Assembly (NCBI GenBank): GCA_037447455.1
Contig: JBBIGQ010000012.1
Coordinates: 1-64,000, forward strand
DNA length: 64,000 bases
Source of the DNA: BPGX01 sp037447455
Lineage (GTDB): Bacteria > Bacteroidota > Bacteroidia > B-17B0 > Aurantibacillaceae
Direction of reading: 5' to 3'
Shown here: positions 53,747-62,208 of the stretch, one piece after another
How the letters are laid out: every line of letters begins with the position of its first letter
Numbering within the stretch: position 1 is the stretch's first letter
Notes under the pieces: model-generated
What the model was told of the DNA's origin: nothing
The model's input: only the letters and a program-made list of their open reading frames with translations
Database searches by the model: none
Translations under genes and position numbers: made by a program

Positions 53747-53843
53747 CAGGACATTTTACAATGCTATCAAGGAAAAAAATGAAATTATTCTCTTTTGCGA
53801 TTCGAATTGCTTGACTAAAGTTTAGCAGGTCCTTAATAACATG

Positions 53844-54401
53844 TTATAGCAAATGAAACTTTTGCAAGACCTTTCTGATTTCTTCATTATGTGTGGCTAA
53901 TTCTTTCAAAACTTCCAGCAACTTATTACTTAATTGTTTATGATCATTATCCAGATTTTTCTGTAATTCATATTCTGCTTTAAGTTTATAAACTTCTGTT
54001 TCCAATGGTTTCATAAATGTTCGTCTATCCCATATAATGTATGCAAATTGACCAATTATAATTGCCAGAATAACATACAGCCAATTTTTAATATCATTGA
54101 TTTGTTGTTGTTGTGCCTCAAATCGCAAAAGCATTTCTTGTCGTAAATTTTCAATATCTTTTTTATTTTCTTGTCGTAAATTTTCAATATCTTTTTTATT
54201 TTCTTGCCGCAAATTTTCAATATCGTGTTTAAGTTCATCTGTTTTTACGTCTAACTTCAATATCCTATCCCTATCCGCTAATGTAAAAGGCACGGGTGTA
54301 TTTGCTCGCCTATCTTCTTCTGCACGAGATAATACCGACGTATTTTGAGAAAGCAATGTATTATAACTTAAAAAAACGAATATCGTTATCACCTTTTTCA
54401 C
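53844..54401 (-). CDS. Exported coiled-coil membrane protein with 11-residue repeats
   Basis: A 185-residue protein with a signal-like N-terminus (ending LLSQ), a short linker and three tandem 11-residue repeats DIENLRQENKK at about residues 60-92. One transmembrane helix follows (about 108-124), then a second coiled coil. It starts at a GTG with a near-consensus -7 box upstream. I recognise no family; the layout suggests a periplasmic coiled coil anchored to the inner membrane. Repeats in DNA and protein indicate recent expansion and possibly variable length between strains. Confidence 0.65.
   Translation of the reverse strand: MKKVITIFVFLSYNTLLSQNTSVLSRAEEDRRANTPVPFTLADRDRILKLDVKTDELKHDIENLRQENKKDIENLRQENKKDIENLRQEMLLRFEAQQQQINDIKNWLYVILAIIIGQFAYIIWDRRTFMKPLETEVYKLKAEYELQKNLDNDHKQLSNKLLEVLKELATHNEEIRKVLQKFHLL
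54126..54224 (-). repeat. Three 33-base tandem repeats
   Basis: Three consecutive 33-base units inside the coiled-coil gene encode DIENLRQENKK, with the last unit diverging at its 3' end. Only a few bases differ between copies, as expected for recent slippage-type duplication. Confidence 0.8.
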
Positions 54402-54570
54402 TATAATTTTTTTACAAATATGCGTAAAATGTTACAATCAAAAAAATTATTAACTTAAATTAGGTAACAAAGCATATTCACGAACATCTTAATTAAAAAT
54501 TAAAAAAACAGAGTGTGAATATAAAAAATCTATACTCGTTTCTTTGAAAAAACTTTCTTACCGTCCAGAT

Positions 54571-55677
54571 TCAATAAAACCTGTATCCTGCCCCTACTTC
54601 TATATGATAGGCTACTGCAAAATGTGTTTTGAGTGAAAAATGAGCAACGAGATGATTTTTAAAGTAATACCGACACCCTAAACGATGGTAAAATCGTCCA
54701 TTGGGAAGTTGACCTGTAGCGGTGTATGTATAAATTCCCATTTCTATAAAAGGCGTTAAACGGCCAAAATTATAAGCATAAGAAATTTTTATTCCGTTGC
54801 TAACAGTGTTATTAAAGTTAAGAATTACTTTATCTGTATCGTTTTTTCTGAGTTCGTGTGCTAAACTTTCTTCGTAAAACATATCTGTCCCAACGCCCAT
54901 CTGCTGATTTTGATGTAAATTGTAATAATAGTTTATTCCCACAGTAACCGCAAAAAGTTTTTTTCCGGTGGGCGGTTCTACTTCATTCACACCAATACCT
55001 GCAAACAGCAATCCTTCCTGTTTATTTTGTTTGTCAGATAAAGAATCCACCACACTATCGTACTTTTTATTTTCCTTAAATTTATACACGAATCCTAAAG
55101 AGGGATAAAGTGTGTTTATGCCGAGGTTAGGTACAGAAAAACGACAATTACTAACGTGAATAAACGTAAGATTGGGATTCATAAAAAAATGTTTTGAAAA
55201 CTTAATTTGCCACAAAAAGCGAAATTGAATAAACGTATTGATATGTGTGCCAATGGCAATATTTTTGTGATTGGTTTCTATGTCAAATTTTTTTGTCAGA
55301 TAGGCCAGCCCCCAGGCCATTTTCATCTTGAATGTTATGCTTTTTTCTTGACGATGAAAAGGCAATTCCAGATAAGGCGCCACAGCATAACTTTCTCCTA
55401 ATTTTTCTCTATTCCCCAGTGTTTCGTAATTAAAGCACAAACCATAATCCGGGAAATGATTCGTGCGGTGCCATTTGTAATATCCCGAAGATGTTTTAAA
55501 GAAGTTTATTTCAAAAAAAAATGGTCGTTCTGCGATCAGATTGCCTATTTTCCCTGTATGTTGAATCACAGCCCCATACCCCGAATAAACCGATGCACTT
55601 GTAAAGGAATTTTGAGAAAAAATAAGGACTACAGTGAAATATCCTAACAGCAGGAATAGTGTTTTTTTAATCAACAT
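54571..55677 (-). CDS. PagL-like acyloxyacyl hydrolase (lipid A 3-O-deacylase)
   Basis: A 368-residue outer-membrane barrel with signal peptide (cleavage after FSQ). The central part resembles PagL-type deacylases: the FIHVSNCRF segment offers the His-Ser pair, and PNLGINTLYPSLG follows, as in the family. PagL removes the 3-position acyl chain of lipid A and so alters outer-membrane recognition and permeability. The protein is longer than proteobacterial PagL because a second barrel-like part follows residue 210. About 65 bases separate it from the upstream T9SS cargo gene. Confidence 0.75.
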   Translation of the reverse strand: MLIKKTLFLLLGYFTVVLIFSQNSFTSASVYSGYGAVIQHTGKIGNLIAERPFFFEINFFKTSSGYYKWHRTNHFPDYGLCFNYETLGNREKLGESYAVAPYLELPFHRQEKSITFKMKMAWGLAYLTKKFDIETNHKNIAIGTHINTFIQFRFLWQIKFSKHFFMNPNLTFIHVSNCRFSVPNLGINTLYPSLGFVYKFKENKKYDSVVDSLSDKQNKQEGLLFAGIGVNEVEPPTGKKLFAVTVGINYYYNLHQNQQMGVGTDMFYEESLAHELRKNDTDKVILNFNNTVSNGIKISYAYNFGRLTPFIEMGIYTYTATGQLPNGRFYHRLGCRYYFKNHLVAHFSLKTHFAVAYHIEVGAGYRFY

Positions 55678-55742
55678 AGTTTAAAGAGCAAGTAAATAAA
55701 CAGAATTTATATTAAAGTTTAGTTGTTATACAACAAAGCCCC

Positions 55743-57179
55743 TCAATTTTTCTTAATAAATTTTCCAAAATAAGATTGATGGTTAATGATTACCTGTAAA
55801 ACATAGATGCCATCGTTTAAAGAAGATAGATTGATACGATTATCGGCATTGTGAATGCTTTCTTCTTTAACTTGTCTTCCTTGCATATCCAGAATGTAAA
55901 CTTTTCCATAATACGGCTTGTTTAAATCAATGTAAATATAATCGGAAGCGATGTTAGGATAAATGTGTAAGAAAAATTTTTCCTGTATATTTTCTATGTT
56001 TACAACATTATTCGCATATTGGGTGGTAGAATCTAATTTTACAATAAAAATGTCTTCTTGCTGTGCATTAAAACCCGTTGTATAACCAACGGCTATTATG
56101 CCTCCATCGCTTGTTTTTTTGCAGGACAATAAATAATCATTTTGTGAAGAGCCATAAGTGCTGCCTGTTAAGAACCATTGATTTATGAATACATAAATAC
56201 CGGGTTCATGTTTGCCTTGACCTAATCCCCATAAATCATAAACCACATAATGTTTGTATCCATTCAGATAGGCATTGGCATAAGCAATTTGATTTTTCAA
56301 TTGTCCTTGCGTTTCTTTTTGATTTAAAATGACATTACACAAAGAATCAACGATTAGCTGATGATAATAAGTAGTGTCTGTACCAATAGGCGATTGGCTT
56401 GTACCACAGATAATAAAAGCACTATCAGTAGGTCTTTCAAAAAAATCATAACCAATATCTTCTAAATTAGAATAACCAAAATCTTTAAAGAACAAAGAAT
56501 CTCCGGTATTATTTGTTTTGTAAATAAAATAATTGCCTTTATTATCAGAAAAGCTATAAGTTGTCCCGAAACAGGCAATGCGGTTGTCATGCAGAATTTC
56601 TATTGCCACACTTTCGTCTTCATTCGTGCCGCCCAGTTTTTTTTCCCATTGTATATTTCCAAGAGAATCGGTTTTTATCATCCAAATATCTTTACCACCT
56701 TTTGAATTGGTGTAAGAAAAACCACTCATTACAAAGCCACCATCAAATGTTATCTGAAGCGCGTTAAAAATATCCCAATCTATTCCGCCGTATGTTTTTG
56801 TCCAGACAGTATCGCCGGTTTTGCTGATTTTCAATAACCATCCATCGTAGCCGCCATTTCCATACGAGTTGGTATAACCCGCTACTACAAAGCCCGAATC
56901 GGATGTGCGTACAATGGCCTTGCCAATATCGTTGTTGATGCCACCAAAATGTTGAGTCCACATCACCCATCCGTTTTTATGTACTTTTGAAATTAATACA
57001 TCGCTGTTGCCGTTTGAGAAAGTACTGGTGTAGCCCGTTACCATATAATGACCATCTAAGGTTTCCACTACATCATTACCAATATCTACGCCCCACCATC
57101 CAAATTTAGAAAACCATTTTTGTTGTGCCCAATTTATCTGAAAAAAAAGTAAAAATATAATACTCCATCTGGTTTGCAT
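55743..57179 (-). CDS. Secreted protein with T9SS type A sorting domain
   Basis: A 478-residue surface or secreted protein. A signal peptide (ending INWAQ) is followed by several 45-55 residue beta-propeller-like repeats with the pattern GG...D.G......DGGF...GY....G..D..(L/I)(L/I)K between about residues 25 and 390. The C-terminal 75 residues are a type A sorting domain (HIYPNIASDYIYIDL, VYILDMQGRQV, LNDGIYVLQV, ending FIKKN), which directs export through the type IX system and anchoring to the outer surface. The DUF5723 barrel gene ends one base upstream. Function beyond surface display is unknown. Confidence 0.88.
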   Translation of the reverse strand: MQTRWSIIFLLFFQINWAQQKWFSKFGWWGVDIGNDVVETLDGHYMVTGYTSTFSNGNSDVLISKVHKNGWVMWTQHFGGINNDIGKAIVRTSDSGFVVAGYTNSYGNGGYDGWLLKISKTGDTVWTKTYGGIDWDIFNALQITFDGGFVMSGFSYTNSKGGKDIWMIKTDSLGNIQWEKKLGGTNEDESVAIEILHDNRIACFGTTYSFSDNKGNYFIYKTNNTGDSLFFKDFGYSNLEDIGYDFFERPTDSAFIICGTSQSPIGTDTTYYHQLIVDSLCNVILNQKETQGQLKNQIAYANAYLNGYKHYVVYDLWGLGQGKHEPGIYVFINQWFLTGSTYGSSQNDYLLSCKKTSDGGIIAVGYTTGFNAQQEDIFIVKLDSTTQYANNVVNIENIQEKFFLHIYPNIASDYIYIDLNKPYYGKVYILDMQGRQVKEESIHNADNRINLSSLNDGIYVLQVIINHQSYFGKFIKKN

Positions 57180-57180
57180 A

Positions 57181-58449
57181 CTATTTTAGTTTTTTACTTA
57201 TCATAAAAAAGAATCCTTGTCCGTAAAAAATTTTTGGTAACACCCATCCTTGTAAATTATTGCTGCCAATATAAAAATGCCATTGAGAGGTCTGATACAT
57301 TATAGAAAACCCAACATTAAACAACGAGTAGCCACCATACCCCAAATGCAGGGTGCCCTGAAACAGGGAAGTGAATTGATACGCTGGCTCTGCAAAAATA
57401 TAAGGTTTATAATTGGCATTAAAAATATAACGAAACCCTGTTCCTAAAGAAAACTTCATCTTGTTTCCAAAGAAAAATTTATTGTATAAAATAAGATTAG
57501 TAGGAATGTTTATATTGAATTCTCCTTTTCGGGCATTGGTGATTTTTTTGAAAGTACTGTCTGCGTTGATTTTATTCAGTGTTGAATCCTTTAAATCATA
57601 AATACTGTTGATATGATAACCTGTAAAATTTAAGGTAGTATCGGTAGTGTATTTCACACTATTTCTTAACCAGTGAATAAATCCAAAATTATTGATGTTG
57701 ACAGACAATATACTCATCTTTCCTAACTTACTCTTGTAAGGTGTTTCAAAATAAATGTCTGTTGATGCGCCAATGCCATTAAGTTGATACCATTTTTTTT
57801 GTGAAGTATCACTAATTGTAACATTCAAATTTGAATTAAACACGATCTGGTCATAAGAACTACTTGTAAAGAGAGAAGCATTTTTTCCAAAATCAAAATA
57901 AATCAAACGATTACCCTGTAAGATTGAAAGTGAAATGCCAATTTTTGCAGTGCTATCTACTTTTTTGAACAATATCCCTGCTTTGAACTCATTAAACGTA
58001 ATGGTATTGATGTTTGAGCCACTTAGATTGGCAGTATTACCGGCCAAGGGTTTATTTCCATAAAATGCTAACTGAAAAAAATCTTTAGTATAGCCGCCAT
58101 GAATTAGATATTGTTGTTTTGCGGCAATAAAGAAGGAAATTTTATCTTTCTTTTTTCCTGCCGAAAAAAATGTGTGCAGATTGTAATTGAAATAGGCGCC
58201 TGCTCTGTTAAATCCTAATGCTTTGTCTAATGCTTTGCCTTTCATTGTCTTATCAATGTAACCACCAAAAAACAAATGATTGACCATATTCGCATTGATA
58301 TGGTTAGATCCCGCATCAAATTCTGTTTTCAGTGAAACAGCATTACCTGTGTACTGAAAAAAATTAAACTCAGAATTGTATTGTCCGTAAAAATGAAGGG
58401 ATAAAAACAACAGAATTGTTATTAGAAAAGCAGGTGATTTTTTGTGCAT
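57181..58449 (-). CDS. DUF5723-like outer-membrane barrel protein
   Basis: A 422-residue exported protein with a signal peptide ending HFYG and many alternating amphipathic beta strands ending in aromatic residues, resembling the DUF5723/PorP-SprF-like barrels of Bacteroidota. It lies between a T9SS cargo gene and a lipoprotein gene, and such barrels often accompany secreted partner proteins. I start at the ATG at 58449; a TTG at 58458 overlaps the previous stop. Binding or secretion function is inferred from context only. Confidence 0.75.
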   Translation of the reverse strand: MHKKSPAFLITILLFLSLHFYGQYNSEFNFFQYTGNAVSLKTEFDAGSNHINANMVNHLFFGGYIDKTMKGKALDKALGFNRAGAYFNYNLHTFFSAGKKKDKISFFIAAKQQYLIHGGYTKDFFQLAFYGNKPLAGNTANLSGSNINTITFNEFKAGILFKKVDSTAKIGISLSILQGNRLIYFDFGKNASLFTSSSYDQIVFNSNLNVTISDTSQKKWYQLNGIGASTDIYFETPYKSKLGKMSILSVNINNFGFIHWLRNSVKYTTDTTLNFTGYHINSIYDLKDSTLNKINADSTFKKITNARKGEFNINIPTNLILYNKFFFGNKMKFSLGTGFRYIFNANYKPYIFAEPAYQFTSLFQGTLHLGYGGYSLFNVGFSIMYQTSQWHFYIGSNNLQGWVLPKIFYGQGFFFMISKKLK

Positions 58450-58454
58450 ACGAA

Positions 58455-60047
58455 TCAATTGGCAATTGTTCTATAATTCACATCCACACTGATAACGACA
58501 TCTAAATAATAACTATCATAAATTTTCACATCCGGCGGTGATGGCGGTAAATACATATAAGAAACAAGTTTAATTTTTTTGCTCTTTTTCAGATTTTCAA
58601 TGGTAGATTTATTCATAAAAGCAATTAGTTGAGAATTTCTGGGCGCTGTAATATCATTATTAGCATTCACAAAAGCCATTTCAATGGTATTATTTGTTGG
58701 CAATAATAAAGAATCTAAAACAGTATTATTTTCATCCAGCAGATAGGCCTGCAATTTTACTTTAAATGGATAATTGTTAGAAACATTAAATAAAATGCGT
58801 CCTTCGTTGATATTGTTTAATTGCTTGATGTTTTCAAAGTTTATTTCCAACACATCTTGCAAACGAAAGTAGTTAGCACTCAATATTAATGGAACATCAA
58901 TATCAGCAAACAGGCGTATTCCAGTATTGTAATAAGCAAAATCATTGGTGGCAGAAATATTCCCAAAAGGATTTACTTTTATCATGCCGCTGTATCCTAA
59001 GTAATCCGGTAAATTTTCTATAAATGGCTTAAGATTACTATTTGAAGTATTTAATTGGATGGTGGTGGTGGTAGAATTGACAGGATTTGACCAATTGCCG
59101 GTTTTCGTGGCTCTGTTAATGTTGCTGTTTTTTAAGTTAGAAGAATTCAGAAGTATAGTAGAATTATTGGTAGTATTAATAGAATGAACCGTGTCCAATT
59201 GTCCTTGAATATCTACTCCAAAATCATTCACTATTTGAAAGTTGACAGATGCTGAGTTAATCTGAAAATTAGAGACCTCTAAAGTTTTAGAAAATCCTAA
59301 TACAGCCGAATCGTACGGAATGCGTATGTTTTGTTGTCCGAAATAACCTTCCATATATTGGGGTATTATTTTTTCGTAAGAAATCTCTGCGTTTATGCCC
59401 TGCCCAAATAAAATACTGTCGGGTTGTGCATTGGGTGCTGTATAGACAGTAAAACTATGCACAATGGTATTGTATTTATTTCCGCTGGTACCGGTAAAGC
59501 TTAGGTCATAGCCATTAAAATTGTAGGACTTAATAGTGGGCGTAGTACCCGGTGGAATAATTTCTGTAATATAGAATGCGTTGTTGTTTTGAGTAGCCGA
59601 TTTTAGTTTGTATTGAAACAATAAAGGTAGCCGTGTGGTATTGGTATATTTAACGTTTAATATGCCTTCTCTTACAATCCCATAACGCAATCGGGTGTCG
59701 TTAGGTATTTGAAAATCAATTTCTTCTTCTTTGTAAAATAACATGGTATTAGGCCCTACTGTAGCAGTAAATAAGGCAATAAAAGAATAGGTTAGGGTAG
59801 TATCTTTTAATTTCACCAGTGTGTCCACTTTAATATCGCTTACTTTCTTAAAAAATTTTAAATGCAACACCTGACTGCTATCGGATTGAAATAAAGAATC
59901 ACCAAAAAAATTTTTAATGTTCAAGGTGCCTCTTGCTATTGGTGAAACCAAATCTACATCCCAATAAGCAAATTTTTCTTTTTTACACGATAAAAAGGAA
60001 AACAATATTACCAGAGAGAAAGAAAACAGTATTAAAATTTTTTTCAT
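58455..60047 (-). CDS. Large lipoprotein of unknown function
   Basis: A 530-residue lipoprotein: signal peptide with lipobox FLSC (C21) followed by KKEK, then beta-rich sequence dense in Asn, Thr and Ser, without catalytic motifs I can recognise. In Bacteroidota, surface lipoproteins of this type form complexes with barrel proteins; its immediate downstream neighbour is a DUF5723-like barrel. It starts 4 bases after the small lipoprotein gene ends. Not assigned to a family. Confidence 0.75.
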   Translation of the reverse strand: MKKILILFSFSLVILFSFLSCKKEKFAYWDVDLVSPIARGTLNIKNFFGDSLFQSDSSQVLHLKFFKKVSDIKVDTLVKLKDTTLTYSFIALFTATVGPNTMLFYKEEEIDFQIPNDTRLRYGIVREGILNVKYTNTTRLPLLFQYKLKSATQNNNAFYITEIIPPGTTPTIKSYNFNGYDLSFTGTSGNKYNTIVHSFTVYTAPNAQPDSILFGQGINAEISYEKIIPQYMEGYFGQQNIRIPYDSAVLGFSKTLEVSNFQINSASVNFQIVNDFGVDIQGQLDTVHSINTTNNSTILLNSSNLKNSNINRATKTGNWSNPVNSTTTTIQLNTSNSNLKPFIENLPDYLGYSGMIKVNPFGNISATNDFAYYNTGIRLFADIDVPLILSANYFRLQDVLEINFENIKQLNNINEGRILFNVSNNYPFKVKLQAYLLDENNTVLDSLLLPTNNTIEMAFVNANNDITAPRNSQLIAFMNKSTIENLKKSKKIKLVSYMYLPPSPPDVKIYDSYYLDVVISVDVNYRTIAN

Positions 60048-60051
60048 AAAT

Positions 60052-60516
60052 TCATGGGGCGTTTAATTCTGGAGTTTGAATAACATTGCTTTTATTACCC
60101 GCATTATCTTTGATAAAGCAGGTATATTTGAATTTTTTAATATCAGGGGTAGACCGAAACGGAGACATTGAAAGCGCTATTTCACCACTTATAGGTTTAT
60201 TTTTGTAAGCATCAGAAGGGGAAGGAAAACTGCGTACATCAATGCTGTCCTGGAAAAAAGTAGAGTCAACAAACAAATCGTATTTGTTACTGTCTGTATC
60301 CCAAAAATAATAAGCAATAAAAAAATTACCATCCCCATTAGGTCCGCCGCCAATATCTCCATTACCATCTGAAAAATTTATAGTAAGAATAGCGTTGTCT
60401 TGCGATAAAACAGTGAAGGATTTAAAACTAATCTGCGGAACATTGGAATAATTAGGTTTTTTAGCACATGTCCAAAAAAATAAAACACTTATTGCTATCC
60501 AAAAAATTTGTTTCAT
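60052..60516 (-). CDS. Small lipoprotein of unknown function
   Basis: A 154-residue lipoprotein with lipobox FWTC (C17). It contains an Asp/Gly-rich loop (NFSDGNGDIGGGPNGDGN) that may bind calcium and a beta-sandwich-like remainder ending in an Ig-like strand (KFKYTCFIKDNAGNKS). Part of the lipoprotein and barrel run 60516-55743. No specific function can be given. Confidence 0.75.
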   Translation of the reverse strand: MKQIFWIAISVLFFWTCAKKPNYSNVPQISFKSFTVLSQDNAILTINFSDGNGDIGGGPNGDGNFFIAYYFWDTDSNKYDLFVDSTFFQDSIDVRSFPSPSDAYKNKPISGEIALSMSPFRSTPDIKKFKYTCFIKDNAGNKSNVIQTPELNAP

Positions 60517-60559
60517 GGGTTTGTTTAATAACGATAAAAATTAAATGATGGTATGTTGA

Positions 60560-61792
60560 TTATCTTGGTCTTCCGACACCACCATTTCCTTTGGGAGCAG
60601 AAAAGCCGCCGCCCGAATTATTCCCGCCACCCCAATTTCGTTGTGTTGGAATGTTTTGAACAGGATTGTTTTCTTGCGGACTTACCTGAATGGGTGTTGG
60701 CTTACCGCCATTTGTATTAGGCCTGCCTGGGTTATAATTATTATTACCTTTGGGAAAAACATTAACGCCGTTGTTTCCAGGGGTGGTGTTGACGGGAGTT
60801 ATATTGGTATTTACGACATTTCTTGGTATCAGGTTCGATTGAACCGCAGGATTTGTATTGATATGATGAATGAGCGGGGCGTTGATAACATTTATTTGTG
60901 ATGGTTCAAATTTAGTGATTGGTTTGGGTCGGGCGGATTCGTCAAATTTTGGGATATTCATTTGCGGTGAAATGAGCAAAGGTTGTTTCACATTGTTGTT
61001 TTCAGGGTTAACGATATTATTGGTTGTTCTTTTGGAATTAAACCCTTCGTGAGAAATTCTTGGTGCGTAGGTCATGCTATTAATGTCCATTGAATTGTAG
61101 TAATAAGGATTATTCCAGCCCCAGTAAGGGTTACCATAAGGTGAATAGGCGAACCACGGAGAATATCCCCAGTTGTTCCAATAAGCATACGGATAGCCCC
61201 AAGTCGTGCAATAAGGATTATTCCAGCCCCAGTAAGGGTTACCATAAGGTGAATAGGCGAACCACGGAGAATATCCCCAGTTGTTCCAATAAGCATACGG
61301 ATAGCCCAAAGTCGTGCCTAATCCATAAGAGTAATATGGATTACCCCATGAATAACCATATCCTAAATAAGGAGAAAAGTTACCATAACCTGTGTAAATG
61401 CTGGCGCCATAATTGGGATAACCATAAAAACCATAATTGGTGTACCAATTATCATAATAACTCAATCCGCTTACAGGATTGTAGAAACGTTTAATTCTTG
61501 CGGCGTATTCATAATCATAATAATCGTCTTTGTTATAATTGGGCTCTCTGTAATAGGGGTTATTGTTTAATTTTTCCTGTTCTTGTGCAATAGAGTCTTT
61601 TATAAATTGTTGCCGGGCTTCCTGCTGCTTCTTTTGTTTGGCAAGCATTTCTATTTTTTGCTCTCTCTCTTTTTTTGCATTGACATAGCTGTCATTGTCT
61701 TCATAAAAAGAAAGATTTTTTAATGAAGAGCAGGAAAGCATAAGAAGAACAAGCAAATTGAGTGATAGTATTTTCATGCTTAATGTTTTCAT
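60560..61792 (-). CDS. Aromatic-rich lipoprotein with duplicated segment
   Basis: A 410-residue lipoprotein with lipobox LMLSC (C21). Residues 30-90 are a charged helical stretch rich in Lys, Gln and Glu, and residues 90-240 are extremely rich in Tyr, Trp, Gly, Asn and Pro. A 36-residue segment is repeated twice almost exactly. The C-terminal 170 residues are Asn/Pro/Gly-rich and end in a glycine-rich tail. Low complexity suggests an adhesive, structural or matrix-associated surface protein, but this is inference. The ATG at 61792 is preceded by a good promoter; a second ATG five codons later is also possible. Confidence 0.75.
   Translation of the reverse strand: MKTLSMKILSLNLLVLLMLSCSSLKNLSFYEDNDSYVNAKKEREQKIEMLAKQKKQQEARQQFIKDSIAQEQEKLNNNPYYREPNYNKDDYYDYEYAARIKRFYNPVSGLSYYDNWYTNYGFYGYPNYGASIYTGYGNFSPYLGYGYSWGNPYYSYGLGTTLGYPYAYWNNWGYSPWFAYSPYGNPYWGWNNPYCTTWGYPYAYWNNWGYSPWFAYSPYGNPYWGWNNPYYYNSMDINSMTYAPRISHEGFNSKRTTNNIVNPENNNVKQPLLISPQMNIPKFDESARPKPITKFEPSQINVINAPLIHHINTNPAVQSNLIPRNVVNTNITPVNTTPGNNGVNVFPKGNNNYNPGRPNTNGGKPTPIQVSPQENNPVQNIPTQRNWGGGNNSGGGFSAPKGNGGVGRPR
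61102..61317 (-). repeat. Two-copy 108-base tandem duplication
   Basis: Bases 61102-61209 and 61210-61317 are the same except for one visible base change, in frame with the lipoprotein, each coding for 36 residues. The near-identity indicates a very recent duplication. Confidence 0.9.
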
Positions 61793-61812
61793 GAGATTAA
61801 TTTTTTTCTCTA

Positions 61813-61820
61813 CAAATATA
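61813..61820 (-). promoter_or_regulatory. -7 box of the lipoprotein run
   Basis: Minus-strand TATATTTG fits TAnnTTTG and ends 21 bases before the ATG at 61792. It may serve the series of surface genes down to 55743, since gaps within it are short. Confidence 0.6.
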
Positions 61821-62113
61821 CGAAAAAAGTTATAACCAGGTTGAGTTAAAAAAGCTAAAAAAACCTACTATAGTTAACAACAACTATAAACACCCAACTT
61901 CATTCCAAAAACTTAAGCAATTAGTTTCGGTATGACGAATAATAAAGCAACAAAATTCTCTGTATCAAATGAGTGTTTGCTAATTTCAATTCAAATTAAA
62001 TGGAATGTAAAAAACCAAAGTTTCTTAATCTGTTTAGGTTCATTAATAAGTAATATGAAACAAAATTTCTCCTCATCTTAATTCTGACCAATATTTGTTA
62101 GGAGCCAATATAA
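61821..62113. other. Intergenic region, nothing recognised
   Basis: About 290 AT-rich bases between divergent promoters. I find no ORF, tRNA or repeat here. Regulatory sites for either side may be present but cannot be told apart by eye. Confidence 0.5.
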
Positions 62114-62133
62114 CTAAAAATACCCATTTTTAG
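62114..62133. promoter_or_regulatory. Inverted repeat next to the HmuY-like promoter
   Basis: A perfect eight-base inverted repeat, CTAAAAAT and ATTTTTAG, around a four-base loop ACCC. It sits 3 bases upstream of the TTG of the -33 element, a place where an activator or repressor could act. Which regulator binds is unknown. Confidence 0.45.
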
Positions 62134-62136
62134 GTA

Positions 62137-62168
62137 TTGATTAATCTTCTATAACCTGTGTACTTTTG
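62137..62168 (+). promoter_or_regulatory. Promoter of the HmuY-like gene
   Basis: TTG at 62137-62139, a 21-base spacer and TACTTTTG at 62161-62168 fit the -33/-7 pattern. The start codon is at 62209, leaving a leader of about 35 bases, too short for a riboswitch. Confidence 0.65.
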
Positions 62169-62208
62169 CGGGCAGAAGTTATTTAGAATAATTCTAAAAA
62201 ATAAAACT

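Noticed and set aside
54126..54224. CRISPR-like array from the 33-base repeats
   Set aside because: Units are directly adjacent without spacers and code for a regular coiled coil.
61072..61494. Open frames on both strands and in other frames across the aromatic-rich repeats
   Set aside because: They exist because the 108-base duplication keeps frames open; composition is implausible and the minus-strand lipoprotein explains the region.
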